From Cognatishimia maritima (GTDB taxonomy: Bacteria; Pseudomonadota; Alphaproteobacteria; Rhodobacterales; Rhodobacteraceae), in NCBI RefSeq assembly GCF_900129685.1, contig NZ_FQWM01000003.1, positions 1 through 64,000 of the forward strand: a stretch of DNA of 64,000 nt, read 5' to 3'. Below, piece by piece: positions 24,734-33,760 of this stretch. The notes beneath the pieces were generated by a model. The model worked only from the letters and a program-made list of their open reading frames with translations. It was not told where the DNA came from and did no database searches. Numbering within the stretch: position 1 is the stretch's first letter; each line of letters begins with the position of its first letter. The position numbers were made by a program, and so were the translations under genes.

Positions 24734-26218
24734 TTATTTCTCAAGGCTCAAGATGCCCTGATCGCGTAGCAAATCACTTAGTCTGGCGATAGCTTGGCAT
24801 ATCTCCGACTCAGTCAAAGATGAGTATCCAAGCATTACCATGTTTCCTGGAGGCTCCCCACTGAAATCAAATGCGGCGCCGCTCGCTAAAGAATAGATTC
24901 CTATTCCTATTGACCGCGCCTTTTCCTGAATAATCTGACCACTTCCGATGCCTTCAGGCAAATGCCAAACGAAGTGCAACCCGCTGTCCTGCCCAGTAAT
25001 TTTGGGGTCGCCAAAATGGCCTTTCAAGGCTTCAATAAGGACATCTCTTCGCGCTTTATATATCTGACTTAGTTTCCTAACGTGGCGATCAAAGTGCCCT
25101 TCATTGATAAATTCGGCCAACGCTTTCTGTTCCAACCAAGATTGCCCATTGCTCATGTGGGCCTTCGATACACGTGCATCGTTCCAGAAAGATCTTGGGA
25201 GTACTGTAAAGCCTAGCCGTACACCTGCGCCCACTGACTTGGAAAATGATCCAACATAAAAGACCCTTCTTCCCCGATCGAGACCCGATAAGGCCGTTAG
25301 TGGCGGGCCATTGTAGCGAAATTCGCTATCGTAGTCATCTTCAATTATGAAACTCTCCGTTTCCTCCGCCCACTTTAGCAAGGCCAAACGTCGGCTCAAG
25401 GACATCATTACACCGGTTGGAAATTGGTGGGATGGCGTAACGAACAGCAGATTTCGCCTCTTGTTTGGCAATAAGTCTACTCGGATGCCTTCGTCGTCGA
25501 CAGGAATTGGCTCTATTGGAAGCTCTTCCTGCTGAAACAACAACGACGCTCCAATATAGCAGGGATTTTCAATACAAAGCCGTCGGGTGTGGTTTCTCAG
25601 AACTCTCAATATGAGATTGAGCGCATCTTGTCCGCCAGTTGTGACAATGATCTGGTCAGTGCTGACATCCATGCCACGGCTACGCGCCAAACGATCAGAA
25701 ATTGCTTTTCGTAGTTCTGGCAGACCGGCAGGATCGCAATAATCGGTTAGATATCGAGGGCCATCCGACGCAGACAGGATGCCCCCGACTATTCGGCGCC
25801 AAGTCTTGAGCGGGAATGCACCGGCAGCGGACCGCCCTACCCAAAAATCGAAAGCCGGCCGATTCACTTCTCCGCCCGGTGATCCGGCAAAACATAAGAG
25901 AGGATCGCTAGATTGATTCTCAATATCATCTGTTGGCACAAGCTCATCTTTGAGGTTGCGAACCAAAAGCAGATCATCTGGAGGAATTGATGTGACGAAC
26001 ATGCCGGCAGTGCCGCGAGAGGCAGTATATCCCTCGGCAGCGAGCCGTTCGTAGGCAAACATTATTGTGTTGCGCGAAACACCTAACTGGTTTGCTAATG
26101 CTCGACTTGACGGCAAGGCCATTCCAGCGCGCAGGCGGCCACACAAGATCAGGTCTCGGATCTGATCAAACACTTGTACCTGCAGGGATGCTTCCGCTTC
26201 GTGGTTGATTGTGAGCAT
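24734..26218 (-). CDS. MocR-type regulator (GntR HTH + aminotransferase-like domain)
   Basis: About 494 residues. The N-terminal GntR winged helix (LQVQVFDQIRDLILCGRLRAGMALPSS, SRNTIMFAYERLAAEGY) is followed by a fold-type-I aminotransferase domain with the PLP lysine in GSFSKSVGAGVRLGF. Such proteins sense PLP adducts of amino compounds. The ATG at 26218 is preferred over a TTG three codons upstream. It lies 0.95 kb downstream of the ferredoxin gene on the same strand and could regulate the molybdoenzyme cluster; if so, an amine would be the likely signal (inference). Confidence 0.9.
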   Translation of the reverse strand: MLTINHEAEASLQVQVFDQIRDLILCGRLRAGMALPSSRALANQLGVSRNTIMFAYERLAAEGYTASRGTAGMFVTSIPPDDLLLVRNLKDELVPTDDIENQSSDPLLCFAGSPGGEVNRPAFDFWVGRSAAGAFPLKTWRRIVGGILSASDGPRYLTDYCDPAGLPELRKAISDRLARSRGMDVSTDQIIVTTGGQDALNLILRVLRNHTRRLCIENPCYIGASLLFQQEELPIEPIPVDDEGIRVDLLPNKRRNLLFVTPSHQFPTGVMMSLSRRLALLKWAEETESFIIEDDYDSEFRYNGPPLTALSGLDRGRRVFYVGSFSKSVGAGVRLGFTVLPRSFWNDARVSKAHMSNGQSWLEQKALAEFINEGHFDRHVRKLSQIYKARRDVLIEALKGHFGDPKITGQDSGLHFVWHLPEGIGSGQIIQEKARSIGIGIYSLASGAAFDFSGEPPGNMVMLGYSSLTESEICQAIARLSDLLRDQGILSLEK

Positions 26219-27163
26219 AAGTTCCAAAGTGTTATCCCCACAATCTCATGGTCCACCGCACATTGGACTGAATTTGAAAAGATCTCAATTTTTTCGAGCA
26301 TCTTATTAAGCCATTTATGCAGTCTACGGGGTCGCCACCTAGCAGATCAGTCCTCAAATCCAACTTCTCATCCAAAGTTAATCCTCCGATACATCGCCAC
26401 GAAAAGTATGCTACAAAAAATTGAAAGGGGGCCTTAAGAACGCAATTATCTCTAGTGCAATTTGGCATGAATACACGTTTAGGCTGCATGGCGATACCAT
26501 ATCCAAGAATTAACGCCGGCGCTGCGAAAACTTGTGAGGTGGCTTCTCTTCCGTTTGAATTGGAAGCCTCGCAGTTTCGCAACATATCGCATTGCGGGAA
26601 TCGTCACTAAAAGATCGGATACAAGCGCTCTACTCTACCTGCCTGGTCACAATGATTTCATATCGTACGGAATGAATGTATCGCACAAGAAGTCCCCTAT
26701 CTAAATTCAGCAGAGTTTTCTGCGCAGACTGAAACAACATTTGCTCGATCTCTATGTAACGAACCTGATTGTGTTACTTCGTGCGTTCGCAAACCTACTA
26801 TCCTTGTAGATTATGACGCATCAAAGCATTTCCATCCACAGCTTAAAGTTTACTCTGCGGAATGTTTGTCCGTGTCACGATAATCCAAAAAACGCCGACG
26901 TCCCAGTTTTTATTGCAACGGCTTCCGTTCCATCGAGCACAACCATGCACTATCTCGATATTGCGAAAGCTTTATCTAAAGCTAAGAACCTATTTCATCT
27001 AGATCATCATCTCCCGATGTGTACGCAGGTTTTCTTCTCTCACTTTGCCGTAGGTGATCCTCCTCAAATTAAAGTCTCCTGTTTCCGTCTCCAATCGCTG
27101 CTTGATTAAAAGCAATCTGCCTATTTAAAGCTTTTGGTTGGAACGAAAAGATTCTATTTGCCG
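26219..27163. other. Long AT-richer gap without a supported gene
   Basis: About 945 bases between the MocR start and the ferredoxin stop. Short open frames occur on both strands, but none shows a family motif or good ribosome site. It probably holds the MocR promoter and the end of the molybdoenzyme transcript; no clear terminator hairpin was recognised. Confidence 0.45.
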
Positions 27164-27481
27164 TTAGTTGTCTCTGGAAAACCCTAATGCTTCCATACGC
27201 TCTTCCGCTCCCTCTAGGAGAGGCTGTTTCTTAATAATTTTGGGTAGAGTTGGCGCTTTTTCAGCATTAACCTCTGTCCAATGCTCTTTTTCCTCAGGAA
27301 GATCCAGATCTTCGTAGATTGCCTGAACGGGGCAAAGGGGCACACAGGCGGCGCAGTCGATGCAAGCCACCGGATCTATATAGACCCGGTCGTCGTCCCC
27401 ATGGAAACAAGAAACAGGACATACTTCGACGCAATCGGTAAAGCGACATCCAGTGCAATTATCAGTAACAACAAAGGGCAT
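27164..27481 (-). CDS. fdxA: 7Fe (3Fe-4S/4Fe-4S) ferredoxin, FdxA type
   Basis: 105 residues. The opening FVVTDNCTGCRFTDCVEVCPVSCF and the second cluster motif CIDCAACVPLCPVQAI, with the long C-terminal tail, match Azotobacter FdI-type ferredoxins. A soluble one-electron carrier. Encoded 19 bases after the molybdoenzyme and in the same transcription unit as an FprA-type reductase, so it probably links the molybdoenzyme to NADP. Confidence 0.93.
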   Translation of the reverse strand: MPFVVTDNCTGCRFTDCVEVCPVSCFHGDDDRVYIDPVACIDCAACVPLCPVQAIYEDLDLPEEKEHWTEVNAEKAPTLPKIIKKQPLLEGAEERMEALGFSRDN

Positions 27482-27500
27482 TATTTCTTCCTAACTAGAT

Positions 27501-29645
27501 TTAGACGGCTGAGATTTTAGTGACTTCAACCAAAATATCAGAGTATGTTGGTGCAGAGCCAAGATTGGCCATTCGTTCAGAGCTTACTGCATTTACGGAG
27601 CCTTTGTGACTGCCGTTGCCGCCAGTCTTTTTCTGCCAATGGCCATGAAAACTCGCAATCACGCCCTTCATGGTATCGTCAGTCACTTTCGCCGCACCAG
27701 TGAAGGACCCACGGTCGTTGAAAACGCTAACGGCGTCGCCGTCTTCAATTCCGCGCTGCTTGGCATCAGCAGGGTTCATGATCACGATTGGCTCTCCTTC
27801 TCTGCGCAATTGCTTGAATTCGTTTGCGTATTGAGAGTTTAAGAAGCCATGCGATTTGGGGCTAATGATATTTAGCGGAAACTTCTCAGATAGCTCAGGT
27901 GCACTTTCAGGAGACTCAAACGGGGGAGTGTATCCTGGAAGCGGATCGATGTATCCTGCGAGTTGCTGTCCGTTATACCCCGCTCTGAATGGCGGCGGCA
28001 CAAATGTTCCGTCTGCAGCCAAATTCGATTTGAACTCGCATTTTCCTGAAGGCGTATCAAAGTTTCCTTCCGCATGGGGTGTTCTGGTGTCTTTGTCCCC
28101 TGCCGCCACTTTGGCATAGCCGTTCTTTTGAAGGTCTTCCAAAGTGATACCTTCCATAAATGGCGAATCCCAATCCAAATAGTCGCGGATCATTTCTTCA
28201 TCTGTTCGCTTCCATTCGGGCTCATCAAATCCCATCAGTTCAGCAAGTCGACGGAACAATTCCGTGTTGGGGATCGCTTCGCCGGGCGCTTCAACGGCCT
28301 TGTGATTGTACGTCCAGTAAAAGTGTCCCCATGAGAACATGACATCGGTCTGCTCGGCCTGCATTGTCGCTGGCAGGATGATGTCAGCATAGGCTGCAGT
28401 ATCTGTCAGAAAGAGTTCGCTGGACACAACAAACAAGTCCTCCCTCGAGAGACCTTTCTTGATCATCTCTGTGTTTGGAGACTGCACAACGGGATTGATA
28501 TTGTAGATCATCACAGACTTTAGCGGCGGATCCGACAGTTCATTCAAAGCCGATCCGAGATTGTGCAGGTTAATCACACGAGCACCTTCCTTGATCCAAT
28601 CCGGTCTGCACATTGCATCCCAATCAAGAGCAAACGGTGCCAAAGTTAGTCCGAGGTTACCGCCACCCACATGGCGCCATGCGCCGATTAATGCAGGCAG
28701 GCAACTGATCGCCCGCGCAGTCTGCCCGCCATTCCGGTGGCGCTCGATTGCAACGCCTTGTCGAATTACTGATGGGTTGTTCCCGGCGTATTCGCGCGCC
28801 AACGTCAGGATATCTGCCTCGGGAATACCCGTAATAGAGGAAACCTTGTCCACCGGATATTCGGCTGCTCGTTCGGCAAGTTCCTCGAAACCTTCAGTGT
28901 GCTGAGCGATATATTCCGCATCGGTTAGGCCTTCAGAGATAATGATGTTCATCATACCAAGTGCAAGCGCGGCATCGGTTCCAGGACGAATAGGGATGTG
29001 CCAATCGCTTTGAACGGCAGTCCGGCTCTTGAGCGGGTCGATCACAACGACCTTTGCACCATTACGGCGCGCCTCTTCGATAAAGGGCCAGTGGTGCGAA
29101 CCAGAGCTCAGCGTATTGACGGCCCAAAGGATAATGTATTTCGAGTGAACCAGACTCTCCGGATCGACACCGGTACTCCCTCCGATGCTGAGGTGTGTAC
29201 CGATTTCCCTGCCAACACCGCAGAATGTCTTTTCCGCAATTGTCGACCCTAATCGGTTGAAGAAAGCATCCCCTGCAGTGAGCCCATTAAGAACACCTTG
29301 GTGGCCCAGATAATGGACAGGCATGATCGCTTGGGGACCAAACTCATCTATAATGCCCGTCCAACGTGACTTGATCTCTTCCAGCGCTTCGTCCCAGGAA
29401 ATACGTTTGAACTCCCCAGATCCCTTTGGACCAGTTCGCTTCATAGGATACAAAATACGATCAGGGTTATTGTGGTGAGCAGCAAAATCATTGAGCTTCG
29501 TGCACAGCCGCCCGCGTGTTACGGGATGGTCAGGGTCACCCTTCACATCCTTCAACTTTCCATCCTCAACGGTATAGATGAACGCGCACGTATCGGGGCA
29601 GTCCTGAGGGCATGCGCCTCTTACAGTAGTAGTTACATTTGTCAT
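27501..29645 (-). CDS. Molybdopterin oxidoreductase (DMSO-reductase family)
   Basis: 714 residues. A 4Fe-4S site is formed by Cys12, Cys16, Cys20 and Cys48 (CPQDCPDTC, GRLCTK). Cys142 in KTFCGVGREIG is at about the place of the metal-ligating Cys/Sec/Ser. KYIILWAVNTLSSGSHHW, VVIDPLKSRTA and IPIRPGTDAALALGMM form the MGD-binding domains, and the molydop-binding domain ends the protein. No Tat signal is visible, so it is cytoplasmic. It resembles the formate-dehydrogenase/assimilatory-type branch, but the substrate is unknown. The ferredoxin gene downstream is its likely partner. Confidence 0.88.
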   Translation of the reverse strand: MTNVTTTVRGACPQDCPDTCAFIYTVEDGKLKDVKGDPDHPVTRGRLCTKLNDFAAHHNNPDRILYPMKRTGPKGSGEFKRISWDEALEEIKSRWTGIIDEFGPQAIMPVHYLGHQGVLNGLTAGDAFFNRLGSTIAEKTFCGVGREIGTHLSIGGSTGVDPESLVHSKYIILWAVNTLSSGSHHWPFIEEARRNGAKVVVIDPLKSRTAVQSDWHIPIRPGTDAALALGMMNIIISEGLTDAEYIAQHTEGFEELAERAAEYPVDKVSSITGIPEADILTLAREYAGNNPSVIRQGVAIERHRNGGQTARAISCLPALIGAWRHVGGGNLGLTLAPFALDWDAMCRPDWIKEGARVINLHNLGSALNELSDPPLKSVMIYNINPVVQSPNTEMIKKGLSREDLFVVSSELFLTDTAAYADIILPATMQAEQTDVMFSWGHFYWTYNHKAVEAPGEAIPNTELFRRLAELMGFDEPEWKRTDEEMIRDYLDWDSPFMEGITLEDLQKNGYAKVAAGDKDTRTPHAEGNFDTPSGKCEFKSNLAADGTFVPPPFRAGYNGQQLAGYIDPLPGYTPPFESPESAPELSEKFPLNIISPKSHGFLNSQYANEFKQLRREGEPIVIMNPADAKQRGIEDGDAVSVFNDRGSFTGAAKVTDDTMKGVIASFHGHWQKKTGGNGSHKGSVNAVSSERMANLGSAPTYSDILVEVTKISAV

Positions 29646-29690
29646 GTTTTCACTCCCTAAGGATTATGAGATCAAAAGACTTTCCGCAGG

Positions 29691-30761
29691 CTATTCTCCG
29701 CCTTCGGGAAGTCTGATGCCGTCTTTGTCAAACAGATGCAGGCGGCGTTGATCAAAAGTAACGCGTCCAGCGTGATCACCAGGCTTAATGATCCTGCCTT
29801 CGGCTCGAATTTTGGTCAGCTGTTCACCCAGCTCAGCATTGATAATAGTATGACTTCCAAGAGGTTCGACCGAACTGATTGAAATCTCGTGACTGTCATC
29901 GCCCGCATCTTCGTGAATATCTTCTGGCCGTACCCCAAGAGTCCCTGGTTCACCCGGCCTCACCTTTCGAGCAAGCGGTATTGGTTTTGTAAGCTTGTCA
30001 CACTCGAAATACCGACCGTCGGCCGAAAAGGTACCTGTAAAGAAGTTCATTGGCGGCGTTCCAATCACTTCGGCCACACGGATTGAATTTGGGTAATTGT
30101 AAACCACGTCAGGCTCGCCAGCCTGCGCAATTTGTCCATCAATCATAACGGCGACGCGATCCGAAATCGCCATCACTTCTTCTTCGTCATGTGAAACATA
30201 GACAAAGGTCTGGTTGTTGGTGCGCTGCAGGCGCTTGAGCTCGACGCGCATGTTTTCGCGCAGACGGGCATCAAGGGCAGAAATTGGTTCGTCGAGCAGG
30301 ATTGCGCGACTATCGTCTGCCAAGGCGCGACCAAGGGCGATACGCTGTCTTTCTCCGCCTGACATCTGAGACGGGTTTTTGTGAAGGATGTGACTGACGT
30401 GAAGAACCTCCGAAACAGAGTCCAAACGGTTCGTGATCTCCTCTTCCGGCGCACCTCTTTCAGCCAATGGGAAGATGATGTTCTCACGCCCTGTCATGTG
30501 TGGAAACAGCGCCAGATTTTGAAAAACCATGGAAATACCGCGTTGGGACACTTCAAGGTTTTTGCAATCCACTCCACTGAGAATGACCTGCCCTTCATCC
30601 TGAGAAAGCAGCCCAAGAATAAGCTTCAGGATCGAGGTCTTCCCAGAAGACGGTGGCCCAAAAATCCCAAAAAACTCCCCCTGCTCTATCGACAAATCAA
30701 TCGGGCCAAGAGTGAAGCCAGGGTATTTCTTGGTTGCTTTTCTAAGTTCAATAGCAGTCAT
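29691..30761 (-). CDS. ABC importer ATPase A (MalK-like with TOBE domain)
   Basis: 356 residues. Walker A GPPSSGKTS, signature MSGGERQRIALGRAL and Walker B AILLDEPISALDAR, followed by a regulatory TOBE domain (TLGVRPEDI). Walker A has GPPSSGKT instead of the usual GPSGCGKT. Overlaps the stop of the next ATPase gene by four bases (ATGA). It differs enough from ATPase B to suggest an obligate heterodimer, as in the rhizobial glycerol importer GlpS/GlpT (family knowledge). Confidence 0.92.
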   Translation of the reverse strand: MTAIELRKATKKYPGFTLGPIDLSIEQGEFFGIFGPPSSGKTSILKLILGLLSQDEGQVILSGVDCKNLEVSQRGISMVFQNLALFPHMTGRENIIFPLAERGAPEEEITNRLDSVSEVLHVSHILHKNPSQMSGGERQRIALGRALADDSRAILLDEPISALDARLRENMRVELKRLQRTNNQTFVYVSHDEEEVMAISDRVAVMIDGQIAQAGEPDVVYNYPNSIRVAEVIGTPPMNFFTGTFSADGRYFECDKLTKPIPLARKVRPGEPGTLGVRPEDIHEDAGDDSHEISISSVEPLGSHTIINAELGEQLTKIRAEGRIIKPGDHAGRVTFDQRRLHLFDKDGIRLPEGGE

Positions 30762-31867
30762 GCTGCGCCCCCAGTTAGCCTGTCGCCAGAATCAAGATCA
30801 AAGGCCATACATTTGTCCGCTGTCAGAAAGAATTCGACTTCATCGCCAATCGACAATGCGTCTCGCTCGTCTTCAGCGACGATTTGAGTTCGGTGTACCT
30901 GAAGGTGAACAAGCCGTTTCGGGCCCACACGCTCCAATTCCTCGACATATCCGTGTAGCTGAATATCGTCCGAAGCGCGCTTCTCGCCAAAGTAGATGTC
31001 TTGTGGGCGGATACCGATTGAACCGCCTTTAGAAGACTTAAGTTTGGCAAAATCAGAACTGATCTTGCCTTGTAGGGCCACTTCTGCCCCACCTTGGGTA
31101 ATAAGTTTTGTTGACCCATTAGCTCCTTTGATTTGCCCATCAAGTAGGTTGATTTTTGGACTACCCACAAAGTTGGCAACAAAGCGATTACAGGGATTAT
31201 TGTAGACTTCGAGGGGTGAACCATACTGCATCAGTTTTCCCTGATCGATAATCGCAATCTTATCTGCGAGGCTCATCGCCTCAATCTGGTCATGCGTTAC
31301 ATATATCATCGTCTGGCCGAATTCGCGTTGGAGTACCTTCAGTTCCGATCTCATATACGCGCGGAACCCTGCATCGAGATTTGACAAAGGTTCATCCAGA
31401 AGGAAAATCCGCGGTTCAGCAATCGCAGATCGCCCAATCGCCAGTTTCTGCATCTCGTTCACAGAAAGACTTGCGGCTGGCGCATCCAGACAATGGGTCA
31501 GGTTCATCCTCTTCGCCATCGCCGCTACACGGCTGGTGATTTGATCCTTTGGCACATTGTTGACTTCAAGACCGTAAGACAGGTTCTTGTAAACGGTCAT
31601 GTGCGTGAAGATCGCATAGTTCTGAAACACGAACCCGATGTTGCGCTGTTGAATAGGCGTATGCGACAGGTCCTGCCCATTGAAAAGGATTTCGCCTTCG
31701 GTGGCTTCCTCCAAACCGGCGATCATATTCATTGTTGTTGTCTTTCCACAGCCTGATGGGCCAAGAAGAGCGACAAATTCCCCGTCTTCGATATCTATCG
31801 ACAGATCGCTTACTGCGGTAAATTCACCGAAACGTTTGGTTACGTTGTTAATTTGAATTGATGACAT
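30758..31867 (-). CDS. ABC importer ATPase B (MalK-like with TOBE domain)
   Basis: About 369 residues. Walker A GPSGCGKTT and Walker B RIFLLDEPLSNLDA are normal. The signature region reads LSVNEMQKLAIGRS instead of LSGGQ-QR-A-ARA, a marked departure at the catalytic ABC signature. With ATPase A (canonical signature, altered Walker A), this suggests asymmetric ATP sites. The start is ATG 31865-31867, four bases after the permease stop. Confidence 0.9.
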   Translation of the reverse strand: MSSIQINNVTKRFGEFTAVSDLSIDIEDGEFVALLGPSGCGKTTTMNMIAGLEEATEGEILFNGQDLSHTPIQQRNIGFVFQNYAIFTHMTVYKNLSYGLEVNNVPKDQITSRVAAMAKRMNLTHCLDAPAASLSVNEMQKLAIGRSAIAEPRIFLLDEPLSNLDAGFRAYMRSELKVLQREFGQTMIYVTHDQIEAMSLADKIAIIDQGKLMQYGSPLEVYNNPCNRFVANFVGSPKINLLDGQIKGANGSTKLITQGGAEVALQGKISSDFAKLKSSKGGSIGIRPQDIYFGEKRASDDIQLHGYVEELERVGPKRLVHLQVHRTQIVAEDERDALSIGDEVEFFLTADKCMAFDLDSGDRLTGGAA

Positions 31868-31871
31868 CCGC

Positions 31872-32822
31872 TTATCCCTTATTCTTTGCAACGCGACTGA
31901 GCCCGAATGCAGCGATAAGGCTGAGTACGATCAAGACAGCCAGTCCGACGGCGCCTACGTAAGCCCAATCCAGATCAGCGAAAGTCTTCTTGTAGAGGAA
32001 CAGCGAAATTGTCTCTGTGGCTACGCCGGGTCCACCACTCGTCATGATGAAGATCAGATCGAATATCTTGAAACATTCAACCAACCTTAAAACGATAGCA
32101 ATTGCGATAACAGACTTCATGCGCGGCAAAATAATTTTGTAAAAGTTCTGCCAGTTGCTTCCTCCCAAGAGCCGGGCCGCCAAGAGCTGATCCGATGGCA
32201 CACCCAACATGCCCGCCAGCAAGATAAGGAACATAAGGGGCGTCCACTGCCAAGTGTCAGCGATAATCACCGAAATTAATGCGCGATTGGGATCAGTGAG
32301 CCACGAAAAGCTGGCAGGGAGACCGAGGGAGTCATTAACGGGTCCTGTGCCTTGGAACAGCAGGAAGAACATCAAACCAACGACCGCTGGCACAACCATC
32401 ATCGGGGTCAAGACAATAGAGTAGAAAACTTTCCGCCCGGGAAACTTGTCTATGAACAGGTAGGCCAAACCCAGGCCAAGGAAAAATTGCGCTGGCACAG
32501 CGACCAGCATGATCATTGCAGTCCTCCATAAAGCTGCCCAAAAGGCCGGATCATATGCCAGAATGAGATAGTTCTCACCCCAGTTGAAACTTTCATAGGC
32601 CTGATACCACGGCACACCGTCCAGTGGTGTCCACCAAGTGAAGCTAAGATATAGCTGCATCAGAAGCGGAAAGATAACGATGAAGATAAGCAGAGCCACA
32701 GTTGGCGCTACGAACCACTTCCCGAGCTTCCGACCATCACGGCCGACCCTCGACCAATAACCACGTTTTTCACCTACGTTGGACGCCAACGATGCTGATG
32801 TATTGCTTGACAACTCTGTCAT
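31872..32822 (-). CDS. ABC sugar/polyol permease (MalF type)
   Basis: About 316 residues, six hydrophobic helices, with a typical binding-protein-dependent permease motif (AARLLGGSNWQNFYKIILPRMKS). Start ATG 32820-32822 overlaps the preceding permease stop by four bases; a longer reading would run back into that gene. Forms the channel with the MalG-type partner. Confidence 0.92.
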   Translation of the reverse strand: MTELSSNTSASLASNVGEKRGYWSRVGRDGRKLGKWFVAPTVALLIFIVIFPLLMQLYLSFTWWTPLDGVPWYQAYESFNWGENYLILAYDPAFWAALWRTAMIMLVAVPAQFFLGLGLAYLFIDKFPGRKVFYSIVLTPMMVVPAVVGLMFFLLFQGTGPVNDSLGLPASFSWLTDPNRALISVIIADTWQWTPLMFLILLAGMLGVPSDQLLAARLLGGSNWQNFYKIILPRMKSVIAIAIVLRLVECFKIFDLIFIMTSGGPGVATETISLFLYKKTFADLDWAYVGAVGLAVLIVLSLIAAFGLSRVAKNKG

Positions 32823-33739
32823 TGTTTCAGTGCTCCAAACGTAAGCCCACGGACTAGGTGCTTCTGAATGAGCAGCCCTAGGAAGATTGGGGGGATTGCT
32901 GCAATGAAACCTAAAGCGGCCTTCATTCCATACATCTCGCCAAGCGCGGTGTTGAGTGTGTTCATGTAAACTGGCAACGTTACCCATTCCTTCTGTGTAA
33001 GAAGCAATGCCAAAAGGTAATCAGACCAGTTCAATATGAAGACAAACAATACACATGTTGCCAAACCAGGTTTTACAATCGGCAAGGTAATCCGATAGAA
33101 AACTCGCCAATACGAACTTCCAGCAACTCGTGCTGCTTCTTCGATCTCAATTGGGACTTCGTCGAAGAAAGTCTTCATGAGCCAGAAGGCAAATGGCAAA
33201 GTGACGATACCATAAATCAGTGACAATCCCCACCAGGTATCGACACCACCAATAAATGCCCACATCACCATAACCGGAATCATGACTGCAAGCGGTGGAA
33301 ACAGTCGAAGCTGCAAGACAGATAATGCCAGCGACGGCAGAATGTTAAAGCGAACCACGGCGTAGGATGAAAGTGTGCCTGCTACCACAGCTATTATGGT
33401 ACCACATGTCGATGTCACAAGGCTGGCCCATAGCGGACCTCCTATCGTGCGGTCCAAAGTGACTACCAGACCTTCAGTCTGGCCATAGAAAAGGTATTCA
33501 AAATTACCCAAGGTTGCATTTTGTGGAAGCCATGTAAGGCCACTGCCGGTTGTCCATTCGTCAAATGGTTTGAACGCCATGGTTATCATCCAAAAAAGAG
33601 GATACATCACAACGGCACATGCCAGCAGTAACAATGCGTATTTCACAGCTAGAGAGCGAAAAGAACGTTTGATGGTTACACTCCTCGTTTTGTGGGTCTT
33701 AACAATGGACCCTTCATCAGGCCGGAGCAGGGCCACCAA
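32819..33739 (-). CDS. ABC sugar/polyol permease (MalG type)
   Basis: About 306 residues. The EAA motif EIEEAARVAGSSYWRVFYRITLPIVKPGL and six helices are clear. No ATG exists near the N-terminus; TTG at 33739 or GTG at 33736 are the candidates, 22-25 bases after the binding-protein stop, so the exact start is uncertain. Confidence 0.9.
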   Translation of the reverse strand: MVALLRPDEGSIVKTHKTRSVTIKRSFRSLAVKYALLLLACAVVMYPLFWMITMAFKPFDEWTTGSGLTWLPQNATLGNFEYLFYGQTEGLVVTLDRTIGGPLWASLVTSTCGTIIAVVAGTLSSYAVVRFNILPSLALSVLQLRLFPPLAVMIPVMVMWAFIGGVDTWWGLSLIYGIVTLPFAFWLMKTFFDEVPIEIEEAARVAGSSYWRVFYRITLPIVKPGLATCVLFVFILNWSDYLLALLLTQKEWVTLPVYMNTLNTALGEMYGMKAALGFIAAIPPIFLGLLIQKHLVRGLTFGALKQ

Positions 33740-33760
33740 ATAGGCGGCCCTGCCGATTAA

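Noticed and set aside
26809-27109. 98-codon frame in the gap before the ferredoxin gene
   Set aside because: No ribosome site, no motif and irregular composition; treated as non-coding.
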